A program made the translations under genes and the position numbers. Positions 1 through 8,233 of a DNA stretch of 63,463 nucleotides are shown here, one piece after another. Every line of letters starts with the position of its first letter. The stretch's first letter is position 1. The notes below the pieces were generated by a model, which worked only from the letters and a program-made list of their open reading frames with translations, did no database searches and had not been told where the DNA came from. The stretch spans positions 1 through 63,463 of the forward strand of contig CATKYJ010000025.1 in NCBI GenBank assembly GCA_949840885.1, read 5' to 3'. Origin of the DNA: an uncultured Acetatifactor sp. GTDB lineage: Bacteria; Bacillota; Clostridia; Lachnospirales; Lachnospiraceae.

Positions 1-123
1 ATGGCCCTTTATACCGGAAGCAGGACTCTTGAGGCACTGACCAGAATGACATCCCTGGGGCTTGACAGGCTCCACTACAGGCCTAAAGACTTAAACGGAA
101 CGATAAAAAAATTTTTGACATAG
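1..123 (+). CDS. C-terminal fragment of an unidentified protein
   Basis: An open frame covers the first 41 codons and stops at TAG 121-123. The window begins inside or at the start of this gene, so the ATG at base 1 need not be the real start. The visible tail has a TGSRT stretch and ends in a basic, hydrophobic tail (IKKFLT). I do not recognise the family. A strong terminator hairpin follows at 161-204, which supports this being the true 3' end of a transcription unit. Confidence 0.5.
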   Translation: MALYTGSRTLEALTRMTSLGLDRLHYRPKDLNGTIKKFLT

Positions 124-160
124 GGTGTAGGGTGCACATACAACATTTTTTGTGCTTAAG

Positions 161-204
161 AAAAGCCGACAATCCCAGTATTTATGCGCATTGTCGGCTC
201 TTTT
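161..204 (+). terminator. Intrinsic terminator after the first gene
   Basis: AGCCGACAAT (164-173) pairs with ATTGTCGGCT (190-199), followed by CTTTT. It closes the transcript of the gene fragment at 1-123. The next 290 bases (205-491) are AT-rich. They show no gene and no promoter that I can place with confidence, although TAAAAT at 332-337 could be a -10 box. Confidence 0.85.
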
Positions 205-491
205 CAATTATCTAAGTGTCGAAAACGGGATATTATCATACCTGAAATATTCCCGGATGTCAACTGTTTTTCTGACATTTGTAATAAAAGTTGATAAATT
301 TTTTGGTACTGTACTTTTAAGAAAAATGTGATAAAATATACTGCATACCGCCGGAATTTACAGGAGGAAAACGGGCAAAGGTTTCTTGCCGGCGGTCTGC
401 AGTCGGGATATGTGGCAAATTTACTGACATGCAGTTTGGGTTACATATGTGTCATTTTTCGCTGGGAAAGGATGAGAGGGTGATTTGCTCT

Positions 492-956
492 ATGGAACAG
501 AACATGGAATACAGGCAGCAGATGATAGTCCGGTACAAGGCTGCCGTAGAGCCGCTGCTGAAATATCTGCCCTGGATGGAGAGGAACGCGGGGCGGACGG
601 TGAGCCGCAATTATCAGGGAAGCGGCCTGAGCAAGAGCTCCATGAGCTTTCCGGTATATGAGGCAAACCTGATGAATTTCGTCAGGGAAGCCGCGGCCTC
701 GCCGCTTATGAACCGCAATTATGTCTATGTGTATACGAGGAACCGGATCAAAAGCCATGGGGACGAAAAGAGGCTCATAGCCGGGGCGGAGCTGAAAGAC
801 TGGGATATTCTGGCCGGAATTCTTTCAAAGTATGTGCTGGAGGGACAGACCAAAGCCACACTCTGGGGGGAGGCGGTGCAGGAGGACATTTTCGTGCTGG
901 TGCTGCGGAAAATGAAAGAGATCATTGGGTATTGGGACAAGGCGGGACGAAAATAG
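492..956 (+). CDS. DUF6508-like hypothetical protein
   Basis: A 154-residue soluble protein if translation starts at ATG 492 (MEQNMEYRQQ), which has GAGAGG about 12 bases upstream. Upstream in-frame ATGs at 429 and 447 have no visible ribosome site and would add up to 21 residues. The C-terminal part (YVLEGQTKATLWGEAVQ, then FVLVLRKM) resembles what I recall of the DUF6508 family, whose role is unknown. It ends 24 bases before the TetR gene and is probably cotranscribed with it. No membrane segment or signal peptide is seen. Confidence 0.6.
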   Translation: MEQNMEYRQQMIVRYKAAVEPLLKYLPWMERNAGRTVSRNYQGSGLSKSSMSFPVYEANLMNFVREAAASPLMNRNYVYVYTRNRIKSHGDEKRLIAGAELKDWDILAGILSKYVLEGQTKATLWGEAVQEDIFVLVLRKMKEIIGYWDKAGRK

Positions 957-980
957 AGAAAAGCGAATGTGGGGGACAGC

Positions 981-1577
981 ATGGGAGAAAAATCGGTACA
1001 GAAGAGGAAGTACATACTGGAGACGGCCAGAAAGGTATTTGTGGACAAGGGCTTTAAGAAAGTCACCATGAAAGACATCGTGGAAGCCTGCGGTATCAGC
1101 AGAGGAGGCCTCTATCTGTACTTTGACGATACCAGCCAGATTTTCCTGGAGGTTCTGAAGATGGAAAGCCAGGAAGCGGACGATGTGTTCTCGGACACCA
1201 TTACAGAGGACGCCACGGCTGCGGATATCCTCTTTCTGTTTCTGCGGGAGCAGAAAAAGGAACTGCTGCGCAGGAGCGACACGCTGACCCAGGCTGTCTA
1301 TGAGTTCTATTTTCAGAGCGAGCCGGTGAAGAAAGGGAATGTGCTCAGGCGTCAGTTTGACTCCGCAGTGAAGATCATGGAGCGGCTCATTGGCATGGGC
1401 GTGGAGCAGGGGGAATTTGCCTGCGAGGACTGCAGGGGGATGGCTAGGCATATCATATTCGTGCTGGAGGGCTTGAAGATTTCCGCCCAGACCATGGGGA
1501 TTACACCGGAAGCCGTGGACAGAGAGATTTTGTTCATCATGAAGTCCCTGGGCGCGGAGCGCAGCGGAGAGATTTAA
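981..1577 (+). CDS. TetR/AcrR family transcriptional regulator
   Basis: A 198-residue regulator with the N-terminal TetR DNA-binding domain: ILETARKVFVDKGF, then the helix-turn-helix around residues 28-50 (MKDIVEACGISRGGLYLYF). The rest is an alpha-helical ligand-binding/dimerisation domain typical in length for the family. ATG 981 is chosen because GGGGGA lies just upstream; GTG 969 is an alternative. It lies directly downstream of the DUF6508-like gene and upstream of purL. The ligand and target genes are not evident, and autoregulation is only a guess. Confidence 0.88.
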   Translation: MGEKSVQKRKYILETARKVFVDKGFKKVTMKDIVEACGISRGGLYLYFDDTSQIFLEVLKMESQEADDVFSDTITEDATAADILFLFLREQKKELLRRSDTLTQAVYEFYFQSEPVKKGNVLRRQFDSAVKIMERLIGMGVEQGEFACEDCRGMARHIIFVLEGLKISAQTMGITPEAVDREILFIMKSLGAERSGEI

Positions 1578-1597
1578 GTGCATTACAGGGATTGTAG

Positions 1598-1622
1598 GTC
1601 TGCCTGTCAGGCAGGCGTTTTA
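1598..1622 (+). terminator. Weak hairpin after the TetR gene
   Basis: CTGCC and GGCAG form a short GC-rich stem followed by CGTTTTAT. It may partly end the TetR transcript before purL. The stem is short and the T-run is poor, so this is tentative. Confidence 0.35.
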
Positions 1623-1687
1623 TAGAAAGCCAGTCTTAGGTCTTATGAAAAGTCTTATGAAAAAAGAGCAGGGAAATGGAGGAACCT

Positions 1688-4600
1688 ATGGGAACTGTAA
1701 GACGTATCTATGTGGAGAAAAAGGAGCCTTTTGCGGTGAAAGCGAAAGAACTGCATGAGGACATCAGAAGCTTTCTGGGCATTCAGACGGACGGAGTGAG
1801 GATGTTCATCCGCTATGATGTGGAGAATATATCCGACCAAGTGTTTGAAAGGGCTTGCAAAACCGTATTTTCGGAGCCGCCCGTGGATGAGATCTACCAG
1901 GAGTCCATTGAGATCCCGGCGGGGGCCAGGGTGTTTTCGGTGGAGTATCTGCCCGGCCAGTTCGATCAAAGGGCAGATTCGGCGGTGCAGTGTGTCCAGT
2001 TCTTAAAAGAGGACGAAAAGCCCCTGATCCGCACGGCAGTCACATACATGATTCTGGGCAATATCTCAGAGGAGGAATTCGCCCGGATCAAGGCCTACTG
2101 CATCAATCCCGTGGATTCCAGACAGACGGGTCTGGAGAAGCCACAGACATTGGCATCGGAATTCGAGGAGCCTGCGGACGTGGCCGTGCTGGAGGGCTTT
2201 GCACGGATGGAGGAGGAAGCCTTTCAGAAACTGTACGAATCCCTGTCCCTGGCCATGACTTACAAGGACTTTCTACATATACAGAAGTATTTCAGAGAGG
2301 ATGAGAGGCGTGACCCTACCATGACGGAGATCCGTGTATTGGACACCTATTGGTCGGATCACTGCCGCCATACCACATTTTCCACGGAACTCACAGAGGT
2401 GGAGTTTGGGGAGGGGTATTACCGCACTCCGTTAGAGACCACCTACCGCAGCTATCTGGACACCAGGGAGGAAATCTTCAGGGGACGGACAGACAAGTTC
2501 GTCTGCCTCATGGATCTGGCCCTGATGGCCATGCGTAAGCTGAAGAAAGAGGGGAAGCTTTCGGACATGGAGGAGTCGGATGAGATCAATGCCTGCTCTG
2601 TGGTGGTGCCTGTGGAGATGGACTACAGTGATGTGGGAGGACCGTCCAAAGTCACCGAAGAGTGGCTGGTGTTCTTCAAGAACGAGACCCACAATCACCC
2701 CACGGAGATAGAGCCTTTCGGCGGCGCGGCCACCTGTCTGGGCGGCGCTATCCGGGATCCCCTTTCCGGGCGGGGCTATGTGTATCAGGCCATGCGGGTG
2801 ACGGGCGCTGCGGATCCCACCATTCCCGTGGCGGACACCCTTAAGGGCAAGCTCCCTCAGAAGAAGCTGGTGCGGGGCGCGGCCAGCGGCTACTCCTCCT
2901 ACGGAAACCAGATCGGCCTGGCCACGGGCTTCGTCAAGGAAATCTACCACCCCAATTATGTGGCAAAGCGCATGGAAATCGGGGCTGTCATGGGGGCTGC
3001 CCCCAGAAAGAATGTCATCCGGGAGACTTCGGATCCCGGAGACATCATTATCCTCTTAGGCGGGCGAACCGGGCGGGACGGCTGCGGCGGGGCCACCGGT
3101 TCCTCCAAGGTACATACGGAAAGTTCCCTTGAGACCTGCGGGGCGGAGGTACAGAAAGGCAATGCACCCACGGAGCGCAAGATTCAGAGGCTGTTCCGCA
3201 GGGAGGAAGTCAGCCGCATCATCAAGAAATGCAATGACTTCGGCGCAGGCGGTGTGTCTGTTGCCATCGGCGAGCTGGCGGACGGTCTGACGGTGGATCT
3301 GGACAAGGTGCCCAAGAAATACGCCGGTCTGGACGGTACGGAACTGGCCATCTCCGAGTCCCAGGAGCGCATGGCCGTGGTGGTGGCGCCCGAGGATGTG
3401 GATGCTTTCCTGCAGTATGCCGGAGAGGAGAACCTGGAGGCCGTGGCTGTGGCCGTGGTGACGAAAGAGCCCAGACTGGTGCTGAACTGGAGGGGGAAGA
3501 GTATCGTAAACCTGAAGAGGGCTTTCCTGGATACCAATGGCGCCCATCAGGAGACGAAAGTCAAGCTGGACATTCCCGATGAGAAAGAGGACTATTTCGA
3601 CAGATATGCCCTGCCCGCAGTGGAGGAGGCCCTTGGGCGGGGGGATGTGAGGGCAGCGTGGCTGGGACTTTTGAATGATCTGAACGTATGTTCCCAGAAA
3701 GGCCTGGTGGAGATGTTCGATGCCTCCATCGGCGCGGGGAGCGTCTTGATGCCTTACGGCGGGAAGCATCAGCTGACCGAAGCCCAGGCTATGGTGGCAA
3801 AGCTTCCCGTGCTTAAGGGAAAGACGGATACCGTCACCATGATGAGCTATGGCTTTGACCCCTATCTGTCCTCCTGGAGCCCTTATCACGGCGCAGTGTA
3901 CGCGGTGGTGGAGTCCATGGCGAAGATCGTGGCAAACGGCGGAGACGCCTCCAAGATCCGCTTTACATTCCAGGAATATTTCCGCAGGATGACAAAAGAG
4001 CCCTCCCGCTGGAGCCAGCCTTTCGCGGCGCTGCTGGGGGCCTATGACGCCCAGATCGGCTTCGGTCTGCCCTCCATCGGCGGTAAGGACAGCATGTCCG
4101 GCACTTTCAATGATATCGATGTGCCGCCTACGCTGGTGTCCTTTGCCGTGGATATTGCGAAGCAATGGAGCATCGTGACGCCGGAACTGAAAGAAGCGGG
4201 GCATAAGCTGATCCGTTTCCGGATAGAAAAGGATGATTTCGAGATTCCTGTGTACGATGAGACGGCGGCGCTGTACGAGTATATCCACAGTCTGACCCAG
4301 AGCCGCACCGTGGCGGCGGCCTATGCCCTGGACGCAAAGGGCGTGGCGGCTGCTGTGGCCAAGATGGCATTTGGAAACAAGCTGGGCGTGGCAATCGACG
4401 GCGATGTCACCCAGTCAGAGCTGTTTGAGAACGGATTAGGTGACATCCTGGTAGAAGTGGCTCAGAGAGACGTGTCCGCTTTGCTGGAATCCGGGTTCAA
4501 CTGCAAGATAATCGGCACGGTGACGCAGGAGCCTGCGTTTGTATACGGCGATGTGCGGATCGGCATGGAAGAGGCGCTGGACGCCTGGACTTCCCGGCTG

Positions 4601-5497
4601 GAAAAAGTGTATCCCACGAAAGCGGTGCGGGGGAGCGCGCCTGTGGAGAGCGGGTGCTTCCAGACGGAGAATGTATATGTCTGCAAGCACAAGATTGCGC
4701 GTCCCACCGTGTTCATTCCCGTGTTCCCGGGGACGAACTGCGAGTACGACAGCGGGAAAGCCTTTGAGCGTGCCGGGGCGGACGTGGTCACGAAAGTATT
4801 TCGGAACCTAAGCGCCCAGGATATAAGGGAATCTGTGGAGGAATTTGAAAAGGCCATCTCCCGGGCCCAGATCATCATGTTCCCCGGGGGATTTTCCGCG
4901 GGCGATGAGCCGGACGGCAGCGCGAAGTTTTTTGCCACTGCGTTCCAGAACGAGAAGCTGAAAGAGGCGGTGATGGATCTGCTGCAGAAGCGGGACGGGT
5001 TGGCGCTGGGTATCTGCAACGGCTTCCAGGCGCTGATCAAGCTGGGGCTTGTGCCTTACGGCGAGATTGTGGGGCAGAAAGAGGATTCCCCTACGCTGAC
5101 TTTCAATACCATTAACAGGCATATTTCCAAGATGGTGTATACAAAGGTGGCCTCCAACAAATCACCCTGGCTCCAGGGGGCTGAGCTTGGCGGTGTGTAC
5201 TGCAATCCGGCCTCCCATGGCGAGGGCAGATTCGTGGCGCCGAAAGAGTGGATCGACAGGCTTTTTGCCAACGGCCAGGTGGCTACCCAGTACTGCGACC
5301 AGGAGGGCAATGTGTCCATGGACGAGGAGTACAATATCAACGGCTCCTACGCCGCCATCGAGGGAATCACCTCTCCCGACGGGCGCTGCCTTGGCAAGAT
5401 GGCCCACTCCGAGAGGCGGGACGTATCGGTTGCCATGAACATCTATGGGGAGCAGGACATCCGGATATTCGAGTCCGGAGTGGCGTATTTTAAATAA
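1688..5497 (+). CDS. purL: Phosphoribosylformylglycinamidine synthase, single-chain
   Basis: This cytosolic enzyme converts FGAR, glutamine and ATP to FGAM in de novo purine synthesis. The protein is about 1,269 residues, so the PurS-, PurL- and PurQ-like parts are fused, as in the clostridial long form. Signatures are YWSDHCRHTTF early in the synthetase part, FKNETHNHPTEIEPFGGAAT (ATP/AIRS domain) and the C-terminal class I glutaminase with nucleophile Cys about 1110 in GICNGFQ and the SHGEGRF block. ATG 1688 follows GGAGGAA; ATG 1676 is an in-frame alternative adding four residues. No other pur genes are adjacent, so regulation may be independent. A terminator follows at 5580. Confidence 0.97.
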   Translation: MGTVRRIYVEKKEPFAVKAKELHEDIRSFLGIQTDGVRMFIRYDVENISDQVFERACKTVFSEPPVDEIYQESIEIPAGARVFSVEYLPGQFDQRADSAVQCVQFLKEDEKPLIRTAVTYMILGNISEEEFARIKAYCINPVDSRQTGLEKPQTLASEFEEPADVAVLEGFARMEEEAFQKLYESLSLAMTYKDFLHIQKYFREDERRDPTMTEIRVLDTYWSDHCRHTTFSTELTEVEFGEGYYRTPLETTYRSYLDTREEIFRGRTDKFVCLMDLALMAMRKLKKEGKLSDMEESDEINACSVVVPVEMDYSDVGGPSKVTEEWLVFFKNETHNHPTEIEPFGGAATCLGGAIRDPLSGRGYVYQAMRVTGAADPTIPVADTLKGKLPQKKLVRGAASGYSSYGNQIGLATGFVKEIYHPNYVAKRMEIGAVMGAAPRKNVIRETSDPGDIIILLGGRTGRDGCGGATGSSKVHTESSLETCGAEVQKGNAPTERKIQRLFRREEVSRIIKKCNDFGAGGVSVAIGELADGLTVDLDKVPKKYAGLDGTELAISESQERMAVVVAPEDVDAFLQYAGEENLEAVAVAVVTKEPRLVLNWRGKSIVNLKRAFLDTNGAHQETKVKLDIPDEKEDYFDRYALPAVEEALGRGDVRAAWLGLLNDLNVCSQKGLVEMFDASIGAGSVLMPYGGKHQLTEAQAMVAKLPVLKGKTDTVTMMSYGFDPYLSSWSPYHGAVYAVVESMAKIVANGGDASKIRFTFQEYFRRMTKEPSRWSQPFAALLGAYDAQIGFGLPSIGGKDSMSGTFNDIDVPPTLVSFAVDIAKQWSIVTPELKEAGHKLIRFRIEKDDFEIPVYDETAALYEYIHSLTQSRTVAAAYALDAKGVAAAVAKMAFGNKLGVAIDGDVTQSELFENGLGDILVEVAQRDVSALLESGFNCKIIGTVTQEPAFVYGDVRIGMEEALDAWTSRLEKVYPTKAVRGSAPVESGCFQTENVYVCKHKIARPTVFIPVFPGTNCEYDSGKAFERAGADVVTKVFRNLSAQDIRESVEEFEKAISRAQIIMFPGGFSAGDEPDGSAKFFATAFQNEKLKEAVMDLLQKRDGLALGICNGFQALIKLGLVPYGEIVGQKEDSPTLTFNTINRHISKMVYTKVASNKSPWLQGAELGGVYCNPASHGEGRFVAPKEWIDRLFANGQVATQYCDQEGNVSMDEEYNINGSYAAIEGITSPDGRCLGKMAHSERRDVSVAMNIYGEQDIRIFESGVAYFK

Positions 5498-5579
5498 CGT
5501 TTTTTCGTATCCCGAGGCACTCCCGAATAGCCAGTGAGGGCAATCTGGGATAGCCCCAGAAAGGGAATAGAGTAAGTTC

Positions 5580-5626
5580 AAATGACCTTGTAGAAAGGAA
5601 ATATCCTTTCTATGAGGTCATTTTTA
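5580..5626 (+). terminator. Intrinsic terminator after purL
   Basis: A long hairpin in which AAATGACCT and TAGAAAGGA pair with TCCTTTCTA and AGGTCATTT, followed by a T-rich run. It lies 83 bases downstream of the purL stop. A repeat element begins three bases beyond it. Confidence 0.85.
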
Positions 5627-5628
5627 TT

Positions 5629-5668
5629 CATGACAACAGAATTTTTGCGAAGCGGGAATTCTATTGTA
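5629..5668. repeat. Small palindromic repeat element, copy 1
   Basis: Begins CATGACAACAG, has a GCGAAGCGG centre and ends ATTCTATTGTA, matching copies at 12647 and 27192. It sits right after the purL terminator. The following stretch to 5843 shows no gene. Confidence 0.6.
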
Positions 5669-5843
5669 TAGAGGGATAGAGAGAATTTATACCTGGCTTT
5701 GCTATGCCCGATGATAGCTGTCTGGCTACGGGATATTTCTATAAATGCGGGAAATTGGGGGCTTTTATGGATAATAACCCTAGATTTTTGAGCAAAGAGA
5801 TCGGGGTATATTAGAGCTGTACAACAGAGCATAAAACTTCTAA

Positions 5844-5881
5844 GGGGCTGCCGCAACGAGCACACTCAGTGCGGCAGCCCC
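5844..5881 (-). terminator. Terminator of the HAD-AraC unit, possibly bidirectional
   Basis: GGGGCTGCCGCA (5844-5855) pairs with TGCGGCAGCCCC (5870-5881). In the leftward direction it follows the HAD hydrolase stop at 5914 and is followed by a T-containing stretch. Rightward it is followed by GGGCTTTTC. Confidence 0.75.
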
Positions 5882-5913
5882 GGGCTTTTCCGGCAGCCGG
5901 CCTTACCGTCAGA

Positions 5914-6762
5914 TCAGCCTCCCAGATTGCGCAGGAATTCACCGGTCTTCTGCTCCTGATACGCTCCCGCGTAGGAGCCGTCCAGCAGATGCTTTAGCCC
6001 TGTATCCATGAATTCCGCCCAACTTTCCTTTTCATGCCTTACCAGAATCGGGAAATAGAACACGCCGTTCTTCATCGCCGCGTCCTGATCTCCCGGGGCA
6101 TCGCCGCACATGAGCACATGATCCGGCGCGTAGCCTTTCTTCAGGAGCTCCCCGATACAGAATGCCTTGCTTCCCGCGTCCTGGGCCAGGACAATGTCCG
6201 TATGCTCCAAAAGTCCGTACAGCTCCCACTCGTCCAGCACGGCGCCCAGGTTGGCGCTGGACACGATGGCCACGTCAGCGTACTGTTCCGCGTAGGAAAG
6301 GGCTTCCTTTACACCCGCAAAGGGAAGCTTTTCGGACTCTGGCAGTTCATTGATGGAGGCGTTCACCGCCAGGCTCCAGCGCAGGGCTTTGGGCAGGATG
6401 ACGCTGCTTGGCTTTTCCGCTATGGCACGTTTCACGGCATCGTTGGAAAGCTCAGGGCTGTTAGCGGCCCACTCCACCAGCGTGTCCAAATCATCGATTT
6501 TCCGATAAGTGCGGTCAATTTCCTGCAGGGCCATGGACAGTCCCTTGAAGCGGTTGATGCCCCGGGTCATGGTGTAGAGATTGATTTCGTTCCAGCGGGT
6601 TAAAATCGCCTCTTTCCACTCCTCCAGACCCCACTCTGTCACCATGCAGGGGCCAAAGCAGCGGATGTGCTTGATATCCATGGTATCCATGGCGCATCCG
6701 TCGCTGTCTACGCAGACCAGGAAGTCTTTTTTCTTTTGGTAGGTCGAGAGTGTGTTTGACAT
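5914..6762 (-). CDS. HAD-superfamily hydrolase
   Basis: A 282-residue cytosolic protein of the haloacid dehalogenase fold. Motif I is VCVDSDGCAMDTMD near the N-terminus (nucleophile Asp). A motif II-like Ser is in VSSANLG, and the acidic motif IV is CGDAPGDQDAA. The large helical insertion between motifs I and II is a cap domain, so a small phosphorylated metabolite is the likely substrate; which one is unknown. AAAAAGGAGGAC precedes ATG 6762. It lies 24 bases downstream of the AraC gene on the same strand and is probably cotranscribed with it. Confidence 0.85.
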   Translation of the reverse strand: MSNTLSTYQKKKDFLVCVDSDGCAMDTMDIKHIRCFGPCMVTEWGLEEWKEAILTRWNEINLYTMTRGINRFKGLSMALQEIDRTYRKIDDLDTLVEWAANSPELSNDAVKRAIAEKPSSVILPKALRWSLAVNASINELPESEKLPFAGVKEALSYAEQYADVAIVSSANLGAVLDEWELYGLLEHTDIVLAQDAGSKAFCIGELLKKGYAPDHVLMCGDAPGDQDAAMKNGVFYFPILVRHEKESWAEFMDTGLKHLLDGSYAGAYQEQKTGEFLRNLGG

Positions 6763-6786
6763 GTTTGTCCTCCTTTTTAACGATTC

Positions 6787-8028
6787 CTAATTGATTCCCA
6801 TATCTCTTCGGTAGCTTTTTGGCGTCTTTCCCTGGAGCTTCTTGAAAGTCCGGGTGAAGTAATTGGCATCGGAGAAGCCGCAGCGGGAAGCGATTTCCCC
6901 CACAGAAAGGCCTGACACGTTCAGCAGAAACAATGCCTGCCGAATCCGGGTATAGTGGATATAATCCGTAACTGTCATGCTCGTTTCTTTCTTGAAAAGC
7001 GCGGACAGATAGGAAGAAGAGACGGAGCACAGGCCAGCCAGGCTGGACAGGGACAGATCCGCGTAATAGTGGAAGTCAACATAGTCCATACAGGTCTGCA
7101 CCAGAGGGGAATAGGCCCGTCTGGAATAGTTGTTCACCAGCATACAGTATTTGCGGACCATAGTGCTGGGCAGGGGATTGAGCTGCTCCGGCATCAGAAC
7201 GGATTCAATTTGGATACTCAGCTGTCTGGAAAGGGTGTCAATATGCAGCGGATGGATGTGGCTTCGTTCCACGGTCTTGCGCAGCAGGGTATTGAAAGAA
7301 AGCAGCAGATTCTTCCGGTTGCGGACAGGATCCGGAATCCGTGCGGGTATTTTGAACTGACTAAGCTGGAATAAAGCATCCATGGACTGCTGGAGATCCC
7401 CGGCAGCCACGGAGGACAGCAGCGAATTTTCCCACTGATAGCGCTCTTCCACGGCTTTTAAGGCTATGTTGGGCGCATCGGAGAAAGAGTAGTCCGGCGT
7501 ACAGCCGGGGGAAAAATCCAGGGAATCGTTATTGATCTCCATATATTGCAGGGAAATCCCGCATTGATTCAGGAAAAATCCCGCCAACTGGTTCCAGGTG
7601 TCAAAGGACGGGAACAGGGGGATTCGGTGATAGAATTCTATGAAATCCTGCTGTAGGGGGGGCATGACGCCTAAGCTTTCCATCAAATCAAACAGCGCCG
7701 TCCTGTCGATAGGTTCGTGCAGGAGGGGACCGATGCAGCAGATTTGAAAGTCCGTCCCCGGAGGCAGAAACGTATCCCGCCTGTCCTCAGGAAAGCGCAG
7801 TAAAGTATAATGGAGCTTCAGCTCGTCTTCATAGAGATAGTATACGCCTGCGTCCAGATGCTGCGCCAGGGTATCGGCCAGCCTGCCATAGTCGAAGTCG
7901 CGGAATACTTTTCCGCGGAAACCATAGTCGATGTCCTGTATTCGTCCGTAATCCGGTCCAAAGAAAAGAACCTGTATTCCCAGGCTGCGGCACAGGGAAA
8001 CAAAAGTATCAAAAATCCCAGAGTTCAT
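6787..8028 (-). CDS. AraC-family transcriptional regulator
   Basis: A 413-residue protein. The C-terminal 100 residues hold the two AraC helix-turn-helices: LSSLAGLCSVSSSYLSALFK, then VGEIASRCGFSDANYFTRTFKK and the family ending GKTPKSYRR. The N-terminal 300 residues are a sensor region without a cupin motif that I can identify. ATG 8028 is chosen because GGAGG lies seven bases upstream; a TTG at 8031 extends it by one codon. It is divergent from the glycosidase-transporter-uxu locus, which makes it the likely activator of that locus. The inducer is unproven but a glucuronide is plausible. Confidence 0.9.
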   Translation of the reverse strand: MNSGIFDTFVSLCRSLGIQVLFFGPDYGRIQDIDYGFRGKVFRDFDYGRLADTLAQHLDAGVYYLYEDELKLHYTLLRFPEDRRDTFLPPGTDFQICCIGPLLHEPIDRTALFDLMESLGVMPPLQQDFIEFYHRIPLFPSFDTWNQLAGFFLNQCGISLQYMEINNDSLDFSPGCTPDYSFSDAPNIALKAVEERYQWENSLLSSVAAGDLQQSMDALFQLSQFKIPARIPDPVRNRKNLLLSFNTLLRKTVERSHIHPLHIDTLSRQLSIQIESVLMPEQLNPLPSTMVRKYCMLVNNYSRRAYSPLVQTCMDYVDFHYYADLSLSSLAGLCSVSSSYLSALFKKETSMTVTDYIHYTRIRQALFLLNVSGLSVGEIASRCGFSDANYFTRTFKKLQGKTPKSYRRDMGIN

Positions 8029-8040
8029 CAAAATGCCTCC

Positions 8041-8090
8041 AAATCAATTATGTTAATTATATTATCATAAAATAATGCTAAAATCAATTA
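8041..8090. promoter_or_regulatory. Paired direct repeats, candidate AraC-type operator
   Basis: AAATCAATTA occurs at 8041-8050 and again at 8081-8090, exactly 40 bases apart (close to four helical turns). The pair lies between the divergent AraC and glycosidase genes. Direct-repeat half sites in helical phase are typical of AraC-type regulators. Binding here is inferred. Confidence 0.45.
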
Positions 8091-8107
8091 AAATTGTCCT
8101 ATGAAAT

Positions 8108-8137
8108 TTGGGAGATTTTTAATATAATTTTTATAAA
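8108..8137 (+). promoter_or_regulatory. Possible promoter of the glycosidase locus
   Basis: TTGGGA and TATAAA are separated by 18 bases, about 18 bases downstream of the second AAATCAATTA repeat. That is a sensible position for an activator-dependent promoter. TATAAT at 8123-8128 is an alternative -10 box but lacks a well-spaced -35. Confidence 0.35.
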
Positions 8138-8233
8138 GTGTAAAAAATAGAGTGTAACTTTATGGCTGGAAGTCTATTGCACAATGAGTGGGATTCCGGA
8201 CCATACACTTTAAAAGAGCTAAGGAGGACAACT

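Noticed and set aside
825..1583. 252-codon minus-strand frame opposite the TetR gene
   Set aside because: It mirrors the TetR coding frame, has no ribosome site and has the His/Leu-rich composition of an antisense shadow.
3056..4288. 410-codon minus-strand frame opposite purL
   Set aside because: It is a shadow of a highly conserved gene, rich in His and Arg, with no start signal.
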